Origin: Warburgia ugandensis
Lineage: Eukaryota > Streptophyta > Magnoliopsida > Canellales > Canellaceae
Assembly: GCA_035236585.1 (NCBI GenBank)
Contig: CP141135.1
Location: 61,906,190-61,970,189, forward strand
DNA length: 64,000 bases
Direction of reading: 5' to 3'
Part shown: positions 50,601 to 64,000 of the stretch, piece after piece
How positions within the stretch are numbered: position 1 is the stretch's first letter
Layout: each line of letters begins with the position of its first letter
Position numbers and translations under genes: made by a program
The notes under the pieces: model-generated
Database searches by the model: none
Told to the model about the DNA's origin: nothing
Seen by the model: the letters and a program-made list of their open reading frames with translations, nothing else

Positions 50601-52506
50601 CTGCCACGTTAACGGCATCAATCCTGTCCAGCCTGACACCGACGGATCATTGAGATCTGCCCGTCGGAATATGAGACCGGTAAAGAGCTCGTCGTTTGAC
50701 GAGTTCTGTACCAACCGGGTCCCACCCACGTGATCTCCCTCCCATGTTTATGCTCCGTAAAATCCTTCTCCTTCGCATTTAAATAACGAAACTGCCACTC
50801 TCCTTTGCCTCCTTGTAATGGACGCGCCGTTTCTGTTACCGAGGTTATAAACTCCGACGCGCGGGTACTTCTCCAGATGCCGAAAATGCCCTCGTCATCC
50901 TCGTATTCAAATCCCACCCGTCGTGCATCTGTCTTTACTTGAAAGAGCGGCCGTTGCAATTGAGGGTATTTTTGTCAATATAGAATTCAACGGTGGGGCC
51001 GGTGTAGGTTCCAGCTGGAGGTATGTCTGCCAACTTCACTCTATTTTTAAATAAATTTATTATTGCATTTTAATTTGTTTTTTTATTCATATTCTACAAG
51101 GTTGGCGTTTGATGCGTGAGGTGGATTAGACTAGACGACTCAGGAAATCCCGCGTGACGTCGATATAATCGGTTAAGTATATTCTACTCGTACGACCATA
51201 TCAAGGCAGGCAGTTTCTTTGGATTTCTTATTTTATTTTTATGGATATTGTCTACGACGTGACAGTATTTGTAAGCATTTTGCTTCCATTTGGTGTCCTG
51301 CAGTAAACTTCTTAGTATGAGCTGGGTTTTGAGTTTAAAATGTGACACGTGGCGATGAAATATGGCACTGTCATTGTTTTGGTGTGCTCCGCATGTCTTC
51401 ACGCATGATGTAGCTCTGTTGATTGGGTTATTTAATTGATCGAATGGTCTTAATCGTGCCGCGAGAGATAGACGGCTCCGATGTGCCCCCTCTGGTGCTT
51501 CTGTTGGCTATGGTGCTGGCGCTGGAGAAACTTGAACTCGATGGATTGGCACGGCACGGTGCTAAGACCGGAAATGTAAATCTGGCCACAATTGCGACAA
51601 AATGCATAAACAGAGAAAAGAAGGAGAGGGGTGTGTACTTATCAAAACGAGGGGGTCTTATGTTCTGTGGTTCCGCGTATAAATTTCAAACTCGTCGTTG
51701 GGTGCTCTTGGCATGGGATCCGTGACCAAATTGATCCCCACCATCTCCCGAAGTTCAAAATTGTTGTTCGAATCAAGTCCATAAAGACTGTGTTGGAATG
51801 GAAGGTGGCAGCCATGCGCGACGGACAGAAACCAACCATCCTTCAATCTTTAAGACAAAGACCATTGAGAATCGCGTTGAAATCGGCCGTAAGATTAGTT
51901 CAAGCTGCCAACCAAGCCTTAATTAGCTTCGATTGAGGGTGGGTTCAGCCGCCCGTGCAGATGGTGTTTGTGCTCATGGAACTAGTTACACTGTGATGTA
52001 ACTAATGCATGTAATTATAATTGAATGTAATACATGTAATTTTTTTTTTATATAAGTTCTTTTATACACATTTCCTTAATTCTAATTACATGTGTTGGTA
52101 GAAGTACGAGGTGATCCAAGTCAAAGTTTCTGAAGGCAAAGGGAAGGCTTAAAAGAACATGAATAGAATAAGTGATGAAAGATTTAAAAATTTTAAGACT
52201 AAATAAAATAATTATACTTAATAGAGACAAATAGAGGAATATGATTCATGTGGGCAACCCCTAATCATGATAAGGTCTTGACGATGATGTTGATTTTTTA
52301 ATTTTTTCTACTATGAGCAAATTATCTACCCAACTAAATTAGATGAGTTTTAGTATTTTTCTAATTAAAATTTCATTCTAAATAATTATAGTGAGATTAT
52401 TGCATTTAGTTATGCGATTGTGATAATGCATACTATCCTACAAAGATAATTTGCTAATTTATCCTATATTAATAAATATCGCTCATAGGGTGGTGTGCTT
52501 ACTCTC
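47700..52506. other. Intergenic; no gene assigned
   Basis: It includes the upstream flank of PIP5K. Open frames at 48732-49112, 50618-50959, 51423-51725 and 51631-51936 are not recognisable and overlap each other or lack gene context. The part 50470-51010 is richer in CpG than its surroundings. Confidence 0.4.
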
Positions 52507-52684
52507 AAAGAGCAACTCGATGTACGAAACTCTCACATATGTTAGGTTGAGAAAGGAGCAGACTACAAAGGTCTATAATATGCATTTTTATGTTATTTTT
52601 TTGCAAAAGACTAATTTTCACGCCTCAAACCTATGACTTTAAGATCAGACAATGACAACTCTACGGTTACGCCAAAGCTCTCCT
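52507..52684 (-). mobile_element. Au-type SINE, copy 4 (diverged)
   Basis: A reverse-strand copy, from AGAGCAACTCGATGTACGAA through GAGAAAGGAGCAGACTACAA and GCAAAAGACTAATTTTCACG to TACGCCAAAGCTCTCCT. It is more diverged than copies 1-3, so probably older. The target duplication is not clear. Confidence 0.75.
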
Positions 52685-53227
52685 ATAACAACAGTGACCA
52701 TTCATATGAACTAAAATATATTAACCATGAGCAGGGGGCTGAGAAGTTTTTGACACCATTGTAAGTTACTGTAAATTAATGACGTAGCATTTTAAGCATG
52801 TAATCACGGCTACATGTTAAAAAGGAAAAAAGAAAGAATGAATGAATGAAAGAAAGAAAGATAGAATATATTATAAGTATTCTAAAAGACGAAACCGCTG
52901 CTTTTCGTAGGGCATATTTTGCCACCAAGGTGACTTAGCTTACCATTCAAGGATGTACAAATTCCGGTTATGTCCAATAAGACAATGATTTCATGCCGTC
53001 TTTTTAACTTGGGTGATTGTGACTTAGGAGGATCCTCTCGCCGCATAATAAAGAGTCTTAACTCAAGGCTTTGCCGTCGTAAATGCAAACGCCCGCTGAA
53101 AGGATAAGTAGCTCCCACTATTTTAATTATTTGAGGCATAAATTAGTTAGCACATAAATGGTTTGGAAATGGATCACTAAAAAGTGTAGACCTACCATGT
53201 TGATATTTTCTGTACTTATGTTTTGCC

Positions 53228-53400
53228 TCTTCCAACCTTCGTGCAATGGTAAAATTATCACGTGTGACTTTGAGGTTATGGACTTAAGACATGAAAATAA
53301 TCTCTTACAAAATGTAAAGATACGTATTATTAATCCTTTTTGTTTACGCCATTCACTCACCTGACATACGTAGGAGCTTCTTGTAACAGAGCTGCCCTTT
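53228..53400 (+). mobile_element. Au-type SINE, copy 5 (diverged)
   Basis: A forward copy with CCTTCGTGCAATGGTAAAAT (A box region), GTGTGACTTTGAGGTTATGG (B box region, decayed), AATCTCTTACAAAATGTAAA and a tail of GTAGGAGCTTCTTGTAACAG followed by AGCTGCCCTTT. Many substitutions show that it is old. Confidence 0.7.
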
Positions 53401-54883
53401 ATGTTTGGCCCTTCTAATATATCCTAAGGAGTCCTAGTAGGTGTGCAAAGTCCTTAACATGGGAAAGAGTATATGGATTTATTTTTTCATACATAATAAC
53501 TTTTTCTTTGTAGATCTGAGCCATTCATTACATTCTCTATATTAAATATATATGACTCAGAATCAATAGCTACTTGTTATGAGTCCCTAAAAATATTAAC
53601 AAAAATGTATATGCACTAATATCATCTCATGAAAGCATAGAGTAGGAGTATCAAGTGAACATGAAATTTGATCTGTAACCTAATTTAAATGACGAACAGC
53701 CTAAAATCTACAAAAAAAAATACCATGCATGAAAAATAGGGCATGTCTTCTTATCACACTTAAGAGTGCGTAGGCTTACCAAGACTGCGAATCTACCATA
53801 TGACACCCACATAAGATAACTATTACATCTCACCATTTATTGTGGGCCTTAATTAGGCAAATGGCTTGGGTCATTGAAGTAGTTGATCTCACTTGTAGCC
53901 TCCTAGTGGGCTACCAACTTTTAATTACTTAGCATTGCCTTCGCAACCTACTTTGATCAATGTCTATTCTTTAAGCTATTCTTTGTTCTACATTTTCTTT
54001 TCTACTCTTTAATTTCCTCTTTCTAAAAATCTCAAACAAGAGGTGAGGCCTAATTAGGTAGTTATCTAAAATCTAAACCCTCCATTTCTATGTCAGATTT
54101 TAGCAATGGTACATGTTTTCATATAGAATATATATATATGAATCACACCATGGAGTAGCAATGCACCAAATTTAGAACCTCCCAAACATCTTGTACCACT
54201 AAAGTTTGTCCTTAGGCAGGCAGGGAGACAATAAAAACTCAATATTTGCTTTTGTTGTCATTTTTTCACAAAATTGTAAAATTTATTAATATAGATTTAG
54301 GAAATCTAACCAAATAGCATGCTAGGAATGAGAAATTCTAAAAATTAGAACTGATTTGAAAATCTCATCCTCTAAAAAAATTTCCCTAAATAGAAGGTAA
54401 AAGAATCAAAATTCAATTGTTCAAGATTTGATTCTATCAAACTAATGCGTAAAATTAAGGGGGATCACCTCTAAGAAGCACATATCTAATAATGCCTAGA
54501 GAATCCCTTTCATGAGGATAGAAGATCTAACCTTCCTCCATATAATGATTCAACTCAATAGGTTTCATTTGAGAAAATTTTGTAAATTAACCAATGAATT
54601 ACAATCATGAAAAAAATAAAATAATTCTTATGTAAGATTCATAATATTTTGGATCATTGAAACAATGGTCCATACTTTTACTTTTGCCCCACTAATATCT
54701 CCAGGTGAAAGTATGATTGTCTACCATATGAGAACTCCATATAGAAGGCCACTTCTTAGGCAAGCCATGATCATTAGTGTAGCAAGCATGTTATGAATGA
54801 GTTGACGCTTTTACCTCACTAAGAGATAGTGAGTTTAATGTGTAAACAATTCGAGGACTCTGCTCCCATTTCAAGGAGGTGCA
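53401..54883. other. Intergenic; nothing recognised
   Basis: AT-rich sequence without a recognisable gene. Its right edge abuts the 332 bp duplication. Confidence 0.45.
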
Positions 54884-55544
54884 ACACTTCTCAGTTTGGA
54901 CATTTCAAAGTCACTAATTTGTGATCATTTAATAGAATGTCAAAAACATTAATAAATGTGGCCTCCAACTTTCACCATTAATGCACTAGGATATTTACTT
55001 AATTTTTTTTAAAGCTTTCCCACATAAACTTGGCAAATTTGCACAAAAATACCATACATTTTTACTTCTTTTTTTTTTTTTAAACATAACCTAAACTTTA
55101 AATCATAACAATTCGACCCTCTACTTACTATCGATCTTAATCATACCTGTAAATGCGTTAGCCAAAGTCCACCATGGACAGCAAAGTCATTGTTTGACCT
55201 ATTGTCAAAATTTCCACACTTCTTAGTTTGGACATTTCAAACTCGCTAATTTGTGATCATTTAATAGAATGTCAAAAACATTAATAAATGTGGCCTCCAA
55301 CTTTCACCATTAATGCTCTAGGATATTGACTTAATTTTTTTAAAGCTTTTCCATGCAAACTAGGGAAATTTGTACAAAAAAAGCCATACATTTTTAGTTT
55401 TTTTTTTCTTCCAAACCTTTAAATCATAACAATTCGACCTTCTACTTACCATCAATCTTAATCATACCAAATCTCACCCACCCTGTAAACGCATTAGCCA
55501 AAGTCCATTGTGGACAACAATGACCTACTTGTCATAATTTCCAC
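54884..55544 (+). repeat. Tandem duplication, 2 x about 332 bp
   Basis: Copy 1 (54884-55215) and copy 2 (55216-55544) share long blocks such as TTTGTGATCATTTAATAGAA, TGTGGCCTCCAACTTTCACC and AACAATTCGACC. Differences are scattered substitutions and length changes in T-runs. The second copy ends where the copia relic begins, so it may be part of that element's 3' region. Confidence 0.85.
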
Positions 55545-57960
55545 GTGTGGACAACAAAGTCCATTGGCACTAAAAGTTTTCTCTCGGATCCAAACTATCA
55601 AAAAGTTTTAGGATGTAAAGAAATCAAATTGCTCAGATATATTGATAATATCTCATTAACTAGAAGGTCAATTTGTAGGCATTGTTTGGTGGTTGAATAC
55701 TGTAATCACCAAACTAGTAGGGGCAACATAGAACCCCCAACACACACAGACAACTTTGAAGTTGTTGAGATTGGATTTTCATCTCTTGTATAATGGTGTC
55801 AAGGCTTTGTAAGGAACTCGGTTCAAAATGTGATGGGCTGGAATAGAGCTTCTCTCAAAAAATTCCTTGGCATTTCTGAACTGGTAAGCATGAAATTCAC
55901 TACTTCAATAAGAGTCATGTTCTTTTATTTAGCAACACTATTCTGTTGAGGTGCATATAGAGCACTTTTGAGTTCTCGAGCAATACCAACTTCTTCACAC
56001 AAAATAGGAAAAATTCACTGAATGTGCACTCGCTGCTTTGATCAAACCACAATCTCTTATTTTTGACCCTAGAATATTCTTAACCTCTGCCTTATGAGCC
56101 TAGAAGTGTTCAAATCCTTCACCTTTACTATAAAGGAAGAAACCATATATGTATCTCGACTAATCATCAATAGAAATTATGAAGCACCTCTTTTCATCTT
56201 GCATCAATATATTCATCACTTCACATATATCACAATAGATTAACTCAAGAATGAAGGATTCTCCCTCAATTGTCTTGAATACCTTTTTAGTGATCTTTCA
56301 CTTATTGCAAACTTTACATTTATTTGTGGTTAAGCTCTCACTTTTACGAGTATGTGGGAGCTTCATCATTCTTTTAATAGATTGAAATTTCATATGTCCA
56401 AATGCCACACATAAGGTGAGTCGCTCACAATATACATGAAATTTCAATTTTCAAAAATAATGTTTAACTTAAACATGTCACTGGTGTGAATATCCCTTTC
56501 CCATTTAAAATTTGTCATATTCAAACACCATTTTGAAGCCATGCGTGTTGAGAGCACCTCCAAAGACCATGTCTTTGTTGATGTTTGGAACATGCAACAT
56601 TGTCTTTAGAGTTAAGACCATGCAAGAACTAAATTTTAGGTTTTTCTCTCATTGGCTAGCCACTTTAACATCAAAGGAGTTTTCCATAACCATCCCCTAC
56701 TATTCTATAAGTCTTAACAAATTACAGTAGTAGGTCACGTCCCAAGTTGCCCCTATGCCAAACCATCATTCCTTATCATCAGAAACAAGAAAGGCGATTG
56801 GCTTGTACTTCTCATTTTTCTAGTAAGAATGATCGATCTACTTGTCATTAGAGAATTTCCTATGCTTATAGTACTTAGAAGTGTGTACTTTCTTTCCACA
56901 TACATAGCTAAAATAATGTTATTTTGCATCCCTTTTAGCTTTAAGTCTCTTGAATGACCTTTCTTTAAGACCAAGGTTTTGGTTTGAAATTCTTCTTTTG
57001 AGATGAATGTCACTTCCTTTTCTCTTCTACTATATTCACCTTGATAATGAGTTCCTTTGAAGCATCCTTTTATAGCTTTTTCATTGTCTTAGATACATAG
57101 ACAATGGAGTAGTTGATTATATGTCATCTTTTCATTCTTGTGCAAAATTCTCATGTGAATTACCTCCTTCTAGGAAGGTGGTAACTTGGAAATAATGTGG
57201 CTAAAATGAAAGCTATTAGGAATTGGATATTCAAAATGCATTAATTTTTAAGTTATAATTTGAAACTTCAGAACCTGAGGAACAATTTATCTGTTGTCTT
57301 GAAAATTAAAATTTGAATAGTTTGCTATGATCTTCTTGATTTTTCTTTGTTAGTACTAATGCCATTACTTGTGTGGCAAAGATCTTTTGTTGATTGGTAG
57401 TTTTTAACGTTGATCAAACAACTTATCTAACAAAGGCATGAGGACTGTGCTTTTAGCCTTGTCATCATAATCTACCCACTCGTCGATCCATTCAATAGTT
57501 CTGCATTAGCTTTTCTATGTAGCCGCTTGAAGAACATCAATAGAAGACTTAGTCTCAACATATTTAAGACATGGTTCAGTCAAAATGTAAGTCATCTACA
57601 TCGTTTTCATATAGATAGTAATCTTTTGCTCCCATCTTCTAAAGTTGGCACCATTAAAATTTTGAATCATTGGCATGTTGGGAATCATCATGTAAGGGTT
57701 CAAGAAATATAGCTTGTAGCAAATGCTAGGTTCACAATCTATGAAGGTAGATACCTTTAAATTATTAAAAATTTCATAAAGCTGAACTTGATGAACCTTA
57801 GCCTAGAGGTACCTCATAGTTGCTTTTTGAAGATAGTTGAAGCCTCCCAAATTATACAAGGTATATGGTAGCTCTATTTTCAGGATTTGACCAAGCCAAA
57901 ATTAGTTTGTACCTCAACTAGTTTTGCACGATCATAATTATTCCATACTTATGTCTCTAA
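55545..57960 (-). pseudogene. Second Ty1/copia relic (gag to integrase), minus strand
   Basis: On the minus strand several broken frames read as copia polyprotein. Near 56320-56150 come KVCNK, then KVFKTIEGESFILELIYCDI, then KRCFIISIDD and RYIYGFFLYSKGEGFEHF. These correspond to the pre-integrase zinc motif and integrase core. Then AHKAEVKNILGSKIRDCGLI and, near 55950, a remnant of the CTSTEQ-type 'PQQNG' region. Upstream (about 57000-57700) are gag-like remnants. Many stops show that it is long dead. The reverse transcriptase and RNase H parts were not found, so the element is 3'-truncated. Confidence 0.7.
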
Positions 57961-57969
57961 GATAACCCT

Positions 57970-58403
57970 CAAAACAATTTTCTCTAGAGGTCTATCCTCA
58001 AATCAAGTGAAATCTCATGAAGGAGAGAAACATATTCAAAACTTAAATCACTTTAGATAATTAGATCAAAGAGATCAAGAATCAAAAGTTTTAATGAGAA
58101 ACTAAAGATCAAGATGAGCTTCACTAGTTCAACAACTTTAGAAATAACAGAACTAGAAGAATAATACATTCATGTCTTATTTGCCTCAAAACAATTTTCT
58201 CTAGAGGTCTATCCTCAAATCAAGTGAAATCTCATGAAGGAGAGAAACATATTCAAAACTTAAATCACTTTGGATAATTAGATCAAAGAGATCAAGAATC
58301 AAAAGTTTCAATGAGAAACTAAAGATCAAGATGAGCTTCACTAGTTCAACAACTTTAGAAATAACAGAACCAGAAGAATAATCCATTTAGGTCTTATCTC
58401 ACT
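57970..58403 (-). repeat. Tandem duplication, 2 x 217 bp, at the 5' end of copia gag
   Basis: Copies start at 57970 and 58187 with CAAAACAATTTTCTCTAGAG and differ at only a few positions. On the minus strand the upper copy opens a frame MDYSSGSVISKVVELVKLI, which looks like a copia gag start. The high similarity between the copies suggests a duplication later than most of the element's decay. Confidence 0.9.
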
Positions 58404-58900
<497 letters not shown>

Positions 58901-61900
58901 AAAACAAAAAAAAAACAACTCTAAACATGAACAACAAAACACCCAGGCCCCATATATGCTTTTGTCTATGTAAGCATGTAAGCCTTTAAATTTGCAGATG
59001 ACATCATATAATTTCTCCTACAACCACTGCAGTTTGATTTATTTCTCTAGATTTCAATCATGGGGACCTAAGGGTTAGGCTTCTTCTTCATGAACTAAAA
59101 AATGAAGGAAAAGTGTTCCCAAGCATCAACTTCCCATCCTTCTTATGCAATCACCTGATTCAAACTAACTTGACTACAAAAAGGCTTCTCCAACATGAAC
59201 GTGCTTAAGAAGAGTAGAAGAACAACAGCAAAAGAGATCACCTGGATGTATTTTCTCCTGCATCTTTGTCTTATATTTATCCTTTGTTCCCTACATGTAT
59301 TACCAATGAATGTGATTACGTGAAACTAATTATATGCAGTAGTTACATCATAATGTAACTAATTCCTCCCCAGAAGGGCCTCGAGGCCTCCTATTTGGAA
59401 GGCTTCCGGTTTGATTATATAAGCCTTGCCGATCAGGCCTCTTGACTGTCGTAACATAAGCACTTTCCTTGGTCCCCTCTGTCTAACAATGTCATCTTTA
59501 TAATGAATTAACATCTAGCTGATTTGGTGGCAACATTGTCCTCGAACTGTAACCCTCAGGTACGGCCTGCTACTTTGGCAATGTAAGGAAGGAGTACTGC
59601 TGAGCTCAAAGAGGTGAAGTCGGTTCCAGAACCACCATAACTATGTTTGCCTGGGCAAGAACACAGGAGCTAGCAAGGACGGTGCCAAAGGCATGAGGTA
59701 AATTGCGCATTCTAAGAAAATTACCACATTCTTCCTTTACTCATAGATAGTGTTGTGCCCAATGTCCCCAGTGCAACTGTTATGCCAGACAAAGAGGAAT
59801 GCCACCGGAGGGTGGAACAACACTGTAAGTTGCCATGTTATTCTTACTTTGCATGAAAGCCCCACCTTTGGTTGATCCAGCCAATTTTATCTGATTCTTC
59901 GTCTTTGGATGTCTACTAGCTCGAAAACTGGGCAGATTGGCTGACTGTAGCACCTAAAAATGTACTTTTGATCACCGAAAGGATGGTTAGAAACTTCTTG
60001 TACAACATCGTTTATATGTTTAACCACCAAAAACACATGTTTTCAGATGCACGCTTCGCTAGTCAACCTCGTGATTATGGTCTGTGAGACAGACCAACAT
60101 GCCATACACGCTGAGATGTAATGGACATGGGGCATCAACCAAAGAAGGCTTCCCTCATGTAAAAGTGGGTATCATACGGCAACTTGCCGTGTGGTCCATG
60201 CTTCTTTTGGGTTGTTCACAATAAAAGATCGAAAATGTATTTACTTGGAGAGTCCCAGTAGGTGTACAGGCTCAAGGGCATATTGCTTGCAAATCTAATC
60301 CATCTATCATGTTTGAAATGACTTGGATAGACTAGAGTCAAATTTCATCTATTGGATGCTTTTGGCCTATGTTTCTTTTAGATAAAAACTCATGACCATT
60401 CAGTTTTATTAATTTTTTCAGAGACCACAAATAAGCAGTTTGAATCATCTAAATGTATTAATTTATAATGGGTTTCCTATAGTGGGTATCGTGAACATGA
60501 TAAATGATTTGAATCAAAGAAACAATTCATCATGCATAAAGAAAAGAGAGCATGTACTTCCTCTCTCACACTTTGCATGCACACCTTTTTTCTTTTTTTT
60601 TTCTAGCTTGAAATCTCTCCAACAGGGGAAAAGTGTTACTCGAACATCTAACCAAAGGTAAGGAGGAGAGGCACCATGATATCTTCAACCAACTGCCTTA
60701 GATGGCATTCAATATGACTCAGGGAACTATAGTACTGCTTGCTTTCATGTGGAATGGTTTCTTAGGAATCCAATGTTGGTTTTTCACTTTGACTTTCCTA
60801 ATTTGGTTGCATAAATCACTAGTATTTTATTTGAAAATATAAAAAACTGAAAATGTTTAAAATTATGAGCATGTTTGAAATTATTATCAAGATCCATACC
60901 CTTCCCCAATTTTGGTACCCATGATCAAAACCATAGAATATGTAGGTCTGCTTATTTGCGCAGGAGACCATATTGGTTTCGTTCTAGGTCACTGGAGATA
61001 ATTCATTTTCGGACAGACGATTAAGATCAATAAAATGTGATCCAACTACTAAATGAGATTGCTTCCGACACAAGTAACTGAGTCATACTATGTAAGCAAA
61101 CTCGTTACCTGTTAAGACTATAGGTATTGTCCAAATCCTACATAAAACAAGTTAGGAATATCAACTCTCTCACCTTAAATTCAGTTAATAAGGACCATGT
61201 AACCTTACATGCCGAACGCGTATGGAGTTGGACTGTTAATTAATTTGGTAGGTCACTGCAAAGCTGCTTGACTTGGCCTGCCCCTATCCTGCTGTAACTT
61301 CTCGGCTGGACTTCAAACACAAGCTGTTTTGCCCATGATCGAGATACTAACCTGCTTAATCAAAGGCGTTGATTGAGGGAAACGTGTGGAAGGGGGTTCA
61401 TCCTTGTTGGCCTAAATTTATCATCTATGAATAGAGATAGGTGGAAGAATAAGCATCCCCAGGTTTGTGTGTACATTTCACTAGATGAATTTACATGTGT
61501 TAACACAGTGGGTCCTATATGGTTGGTGATCCAAAGTTCAAACAATTCTTCTTGGCTGCTTCTTAGACACAGGATCGCCTCCAAATGTTCAGCCCTGAAC
61601 TCTCCTCCATTAATGCTTCCAACTACTCCTTTTAACACCCTGGAAATAGAAAGATCTAACCCAACTACGCAACCTTCAATTGCCGACTCATGGTTCCTCC
61701 AAAAAACCCATGCACATACCAAGTTCCACACTGCAAATAATTGATTCTAATTTTTTAATTGTCTAATCTCCAAACCCTTATCTGCTAGGCTGTTATTATG
61801 GAGTCGTCATGCGCCAACGTTCTATCCCATTTGACAAATTCTCAACTTCTTTATTGTCTTTAAGTGGGTGGTTAGTGGATGAAAGAGCAGAGATCTACAT

Positions 61901-62739
61901 CCATCTACAAAATAACATGATCTTCAATCAAAGTTAGGCTTACAATCATCCACAGGAGAGAATTTTAGCACAAGGTCTCAGGTGGGCCATAATCTGATTT
62001 GGACATCTTCATTTATATCATTGTCATTATTCTAGTTTGATTAATTAATTAATTAGTCACTAAAATTAACTTCCACGCTTCTTTGGCTAAAATGGGCAAA
62101 TGTTGGTGGCTGTTATTGGACTCATTGTATGAACCGGCCTCACATGGCCGATTAGTTAGATGATCCAAATGTAACCATAAATTCCAACGTGAAAAGGCTT
62201 AATTACTAATTCTTTTACCCTTTTATATTAGAGATAATACATTATTTATTTATCCACCAAGTTCGACACTTAGAGTCCACGCCAATTTTTGAGTCCCGCC
62301 TTTATTTTTTTGAGTGATCATCAAACCATTTATAAAATTTATCGCCCCTCAAGATTGGTGGTTACCAAAAGTCTCGTCCAATGGCCGTATCTCGAGTGTG
62401 TTCTCTCCTCTTGAAATATGAAAGTTATTGTATTTTCTGTTAATACCATCGATATTTCAAGTGAAGAGAGGTTTTCATTAGCATGAGGTAAGTTATCTGT
62501 AATTTTTATCAGCAGATTTTGCATCTTTAGTGGCGAACTAAGTAGTAAAAGTTGAAATTCTGCCACCACCACATTTCCCAGCAGTTGTGTAAGTTTTTTT
62601 TTCCTAAATATCCTTCGCCTATGCTATTTATGGATTTTGACACTGCTTTCCATTATTCTCAGAAATACCCGTTTGCCATGGTTAAACTCTGTCACTTGCT
62701 ATTGGCAGATTGAGTGCCTTGTTACCTAATCTACAAGAT
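58901..62739. other. Intergenic; no gene assigned
   Basis: Facing 123-codon open frames at 61360-61744 on the two strands overlap almost completely. Neither shows a known motif, so neither is called. No transposon ends were found. Confidence 0.4.
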
Positions 62740-63548
62740 CATAGCAACTACTAGAAGACTCGATTCCGTGGACACAGTCATGAATTCCCTTTCGTCCTTT
62801 TCCCCACTTTATATGACTTGGTCTGATTCCAAACCATGCTTATGACTTGTTACTCCCTAATGCATGTGCATGGGACCAGTACCTTGTTCCCGACGCTGTT
62901 GTAGAGCGAACTGATACCATTCCCACTTGCAGTTCTTCAAAGTCCTACAAGTCGGCTTTGACTCCTATACAACACTGCAATGACAGAAGTGATGATAACA
63001 AGGATACTAAATCTGTCTCTAATGCCCTCTTGGACAATAAGATGCTGTCCCTATAGTGCCGCTTGAGGTGAATGAATCAGTTCAATTTCGATCCATATTG
63101 CTACCACGAAGAACTCTATTCACTGTTTCACGTCAGGTGAATCTATTCTATTCTTCGGTACCATATGATTAGGTGAATTGATCCTGCTTCAAATACCTTC
63201 TCCATTGCCATGCAGATGATGATGTAATAGTATATTCATATTTCGCTTACATTCTCCCTGTGCTAATGATGAATGAAGCGGATTCCCTTGCCAAGCGGGG
63301 AGATTGTAATCCTTCATTGTACAGGAACTGTTACAAAGAACCCTACGATGAAAATTTCTCCTTATCGTGTGGGGAAGAATCCGTGGACAAAGAGAGTAGC
63401 TGTGCTACGTAGGGTTGACGACACTGCTGCAGCAACTGCTAAAGATACATGCTGTGTCGTAGAAGTAGAGAAGAATAGTGCAATTGTAGTCCAGATGTGT
63501 CTGCCCACTAGCTCAAAAGGACGCAAGAATACACGCACACCTGCTTAA
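62740..63548 (+). pseudogene. Unidentified coding-like region, frame broken
   Basis: Several plus-strand frames look protein-like in turn: LDSVDTVMNSLSSFSPLYMT (about 62765), WDQYLVPDAVVERTDTIPTC through SKSYKSALTPIQHCNDRSDD to NALLDNKMLSL (62868-63056), then NEADSLAKRGDCNPSLYRNC and KEPYDENFSLSCGEESVDKE (about 63270-63390). A competing frame at 63273-63548 (MKRIPLPSGEIVILHCTGTV...) is open for 91 codons. The pattern suggests a decayed gene or spliced exons, but the family is not recognised. Confidence 0.3.
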
Positions 63549-64000
63549 ATTTCAAAAGTAGAGTTAATTCAAGAGAGAGGTAGTGTAAAAGCGCACATCA
63601 ATCTGCATCACAGACACTATCTGTTCGGTTCCTCTCCGGGTACCCCAAAATGGTTGATTCCGGATGAAAGATGGATTGGATTGTGAATCATCATTTATTC
63701 ATTGCATATGTGGAAAGCTAATATGGTATTCTCACTCTTTGGTCAATAATGGCACTTCTGTCAGACACGGTACTTATTGGATCTAATCAGTAATTTTCAT
63801 ACATGCGATAATATTAGACGTATCATTAATATGTGATAATCTTAGACGCATCAATTCAAAAGAAATTGACAATACGAATCAGGACTTACTTATCCATGGG
63901 TGGCAGAATTACTTTAATAAATCATCCATCACAAATTTGTCTATGTTTGTCATGTCAATGATAAATTGCATGCTTAAGTAAGAGTTGTAATTGAGAGATT
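63549..64000. other. Intergenic to window end
   Basis: AT-rich, with no feature recognised. A short repeated phrase (GCGATAATATTAGACGTATC and a variant about 40 bases later) lies near 63805-63852. Confidence 0.4.

Noticed and set aside
51423..51936. Two overlapping 100-codon frames
   Set aside because: Neither resembles a known family and they overlap in different frames; left as unassigned.
61360..61744. Facing 123-codon frames on opposite strands
   Set aside because: Nearly coextensive, mutually exclusive, and without motifs.

Overview
This window is nuclear DNA from a flowering plant. The evidence is a spliced PIP5-kinase gene with N-terminal MORN repeats (a plant arrangement), GT-AG introns, long retrotransposon LTRs, Au-type SINEs, hAT- and CACTA-like debris and many microsatellites. 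The DNA is AT-rich. The species cannot be fixed from the sequence. There are no operons, CRISPR arrays, rRNA or tRNA genes.

Only one gene is certain. It is a MORN-type phosphatidylinositol-4-phosphate 5-kinase on the minus strand at 43133-47298, with eight coding exons and 766 residues, and every exon junction was worked out here. Four other places carry coding-like remains: a FAR1/MULE-like zinc-knuckle fragment near 12.1-12.4 kb, and unidentified stretches near 9.5-10.2, 14.2-14.6 and 62.7-63.5 kb.

Layout. 1-7852: the 3' part of a Ty3/gypsy element (Tat-like), whose internal region is split by a 3.2 kb solo LTR (2047-5280) and which ends in a polypurine tract and a 2.3 kb 3' LTR. 7.9-17.5 kb: intergenic DNA with a divergent tandem repeat, a microsatellite, a possible LTR relic and a 729 bp hAT-type element. 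17.5-32.8 kb: a decayed Ty1/copia pol with four solo LTRs nested inside it like Russian dolls. Each LTR boundary is supported by its own 5 bp target duplication: 18335-29593, then 19140-28166, then 20720-26525, then 23010-25929. The two innermost are the same family in opposite orientation, giving an imperfect inverted repeat with arms of about 2.3 kb. 32.8-43.1 kb: intergenic, with SINEs, microsatellites, CACTA-like palindromic repeats and hAT debris. 43.1-47.7 kb: the PIP5K gene and its probable promoter. 47.7-54.9 kb: intergenic, with two old SINEs. 54.9-58.9 kb: a minus-strand copia relic with two tandem duplications and a 134 bp GA tract. 58.9-64 kb: intergenic, with one coding-like stretch.

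Nothing here points to a new biological system. The most informative structures are the four-deep LTR nest with readable target duplications and the large inverted repeat it created, which could fold into double-stranded RNA if transcribed. No alignment or database search was run; similarity statements are by eye.
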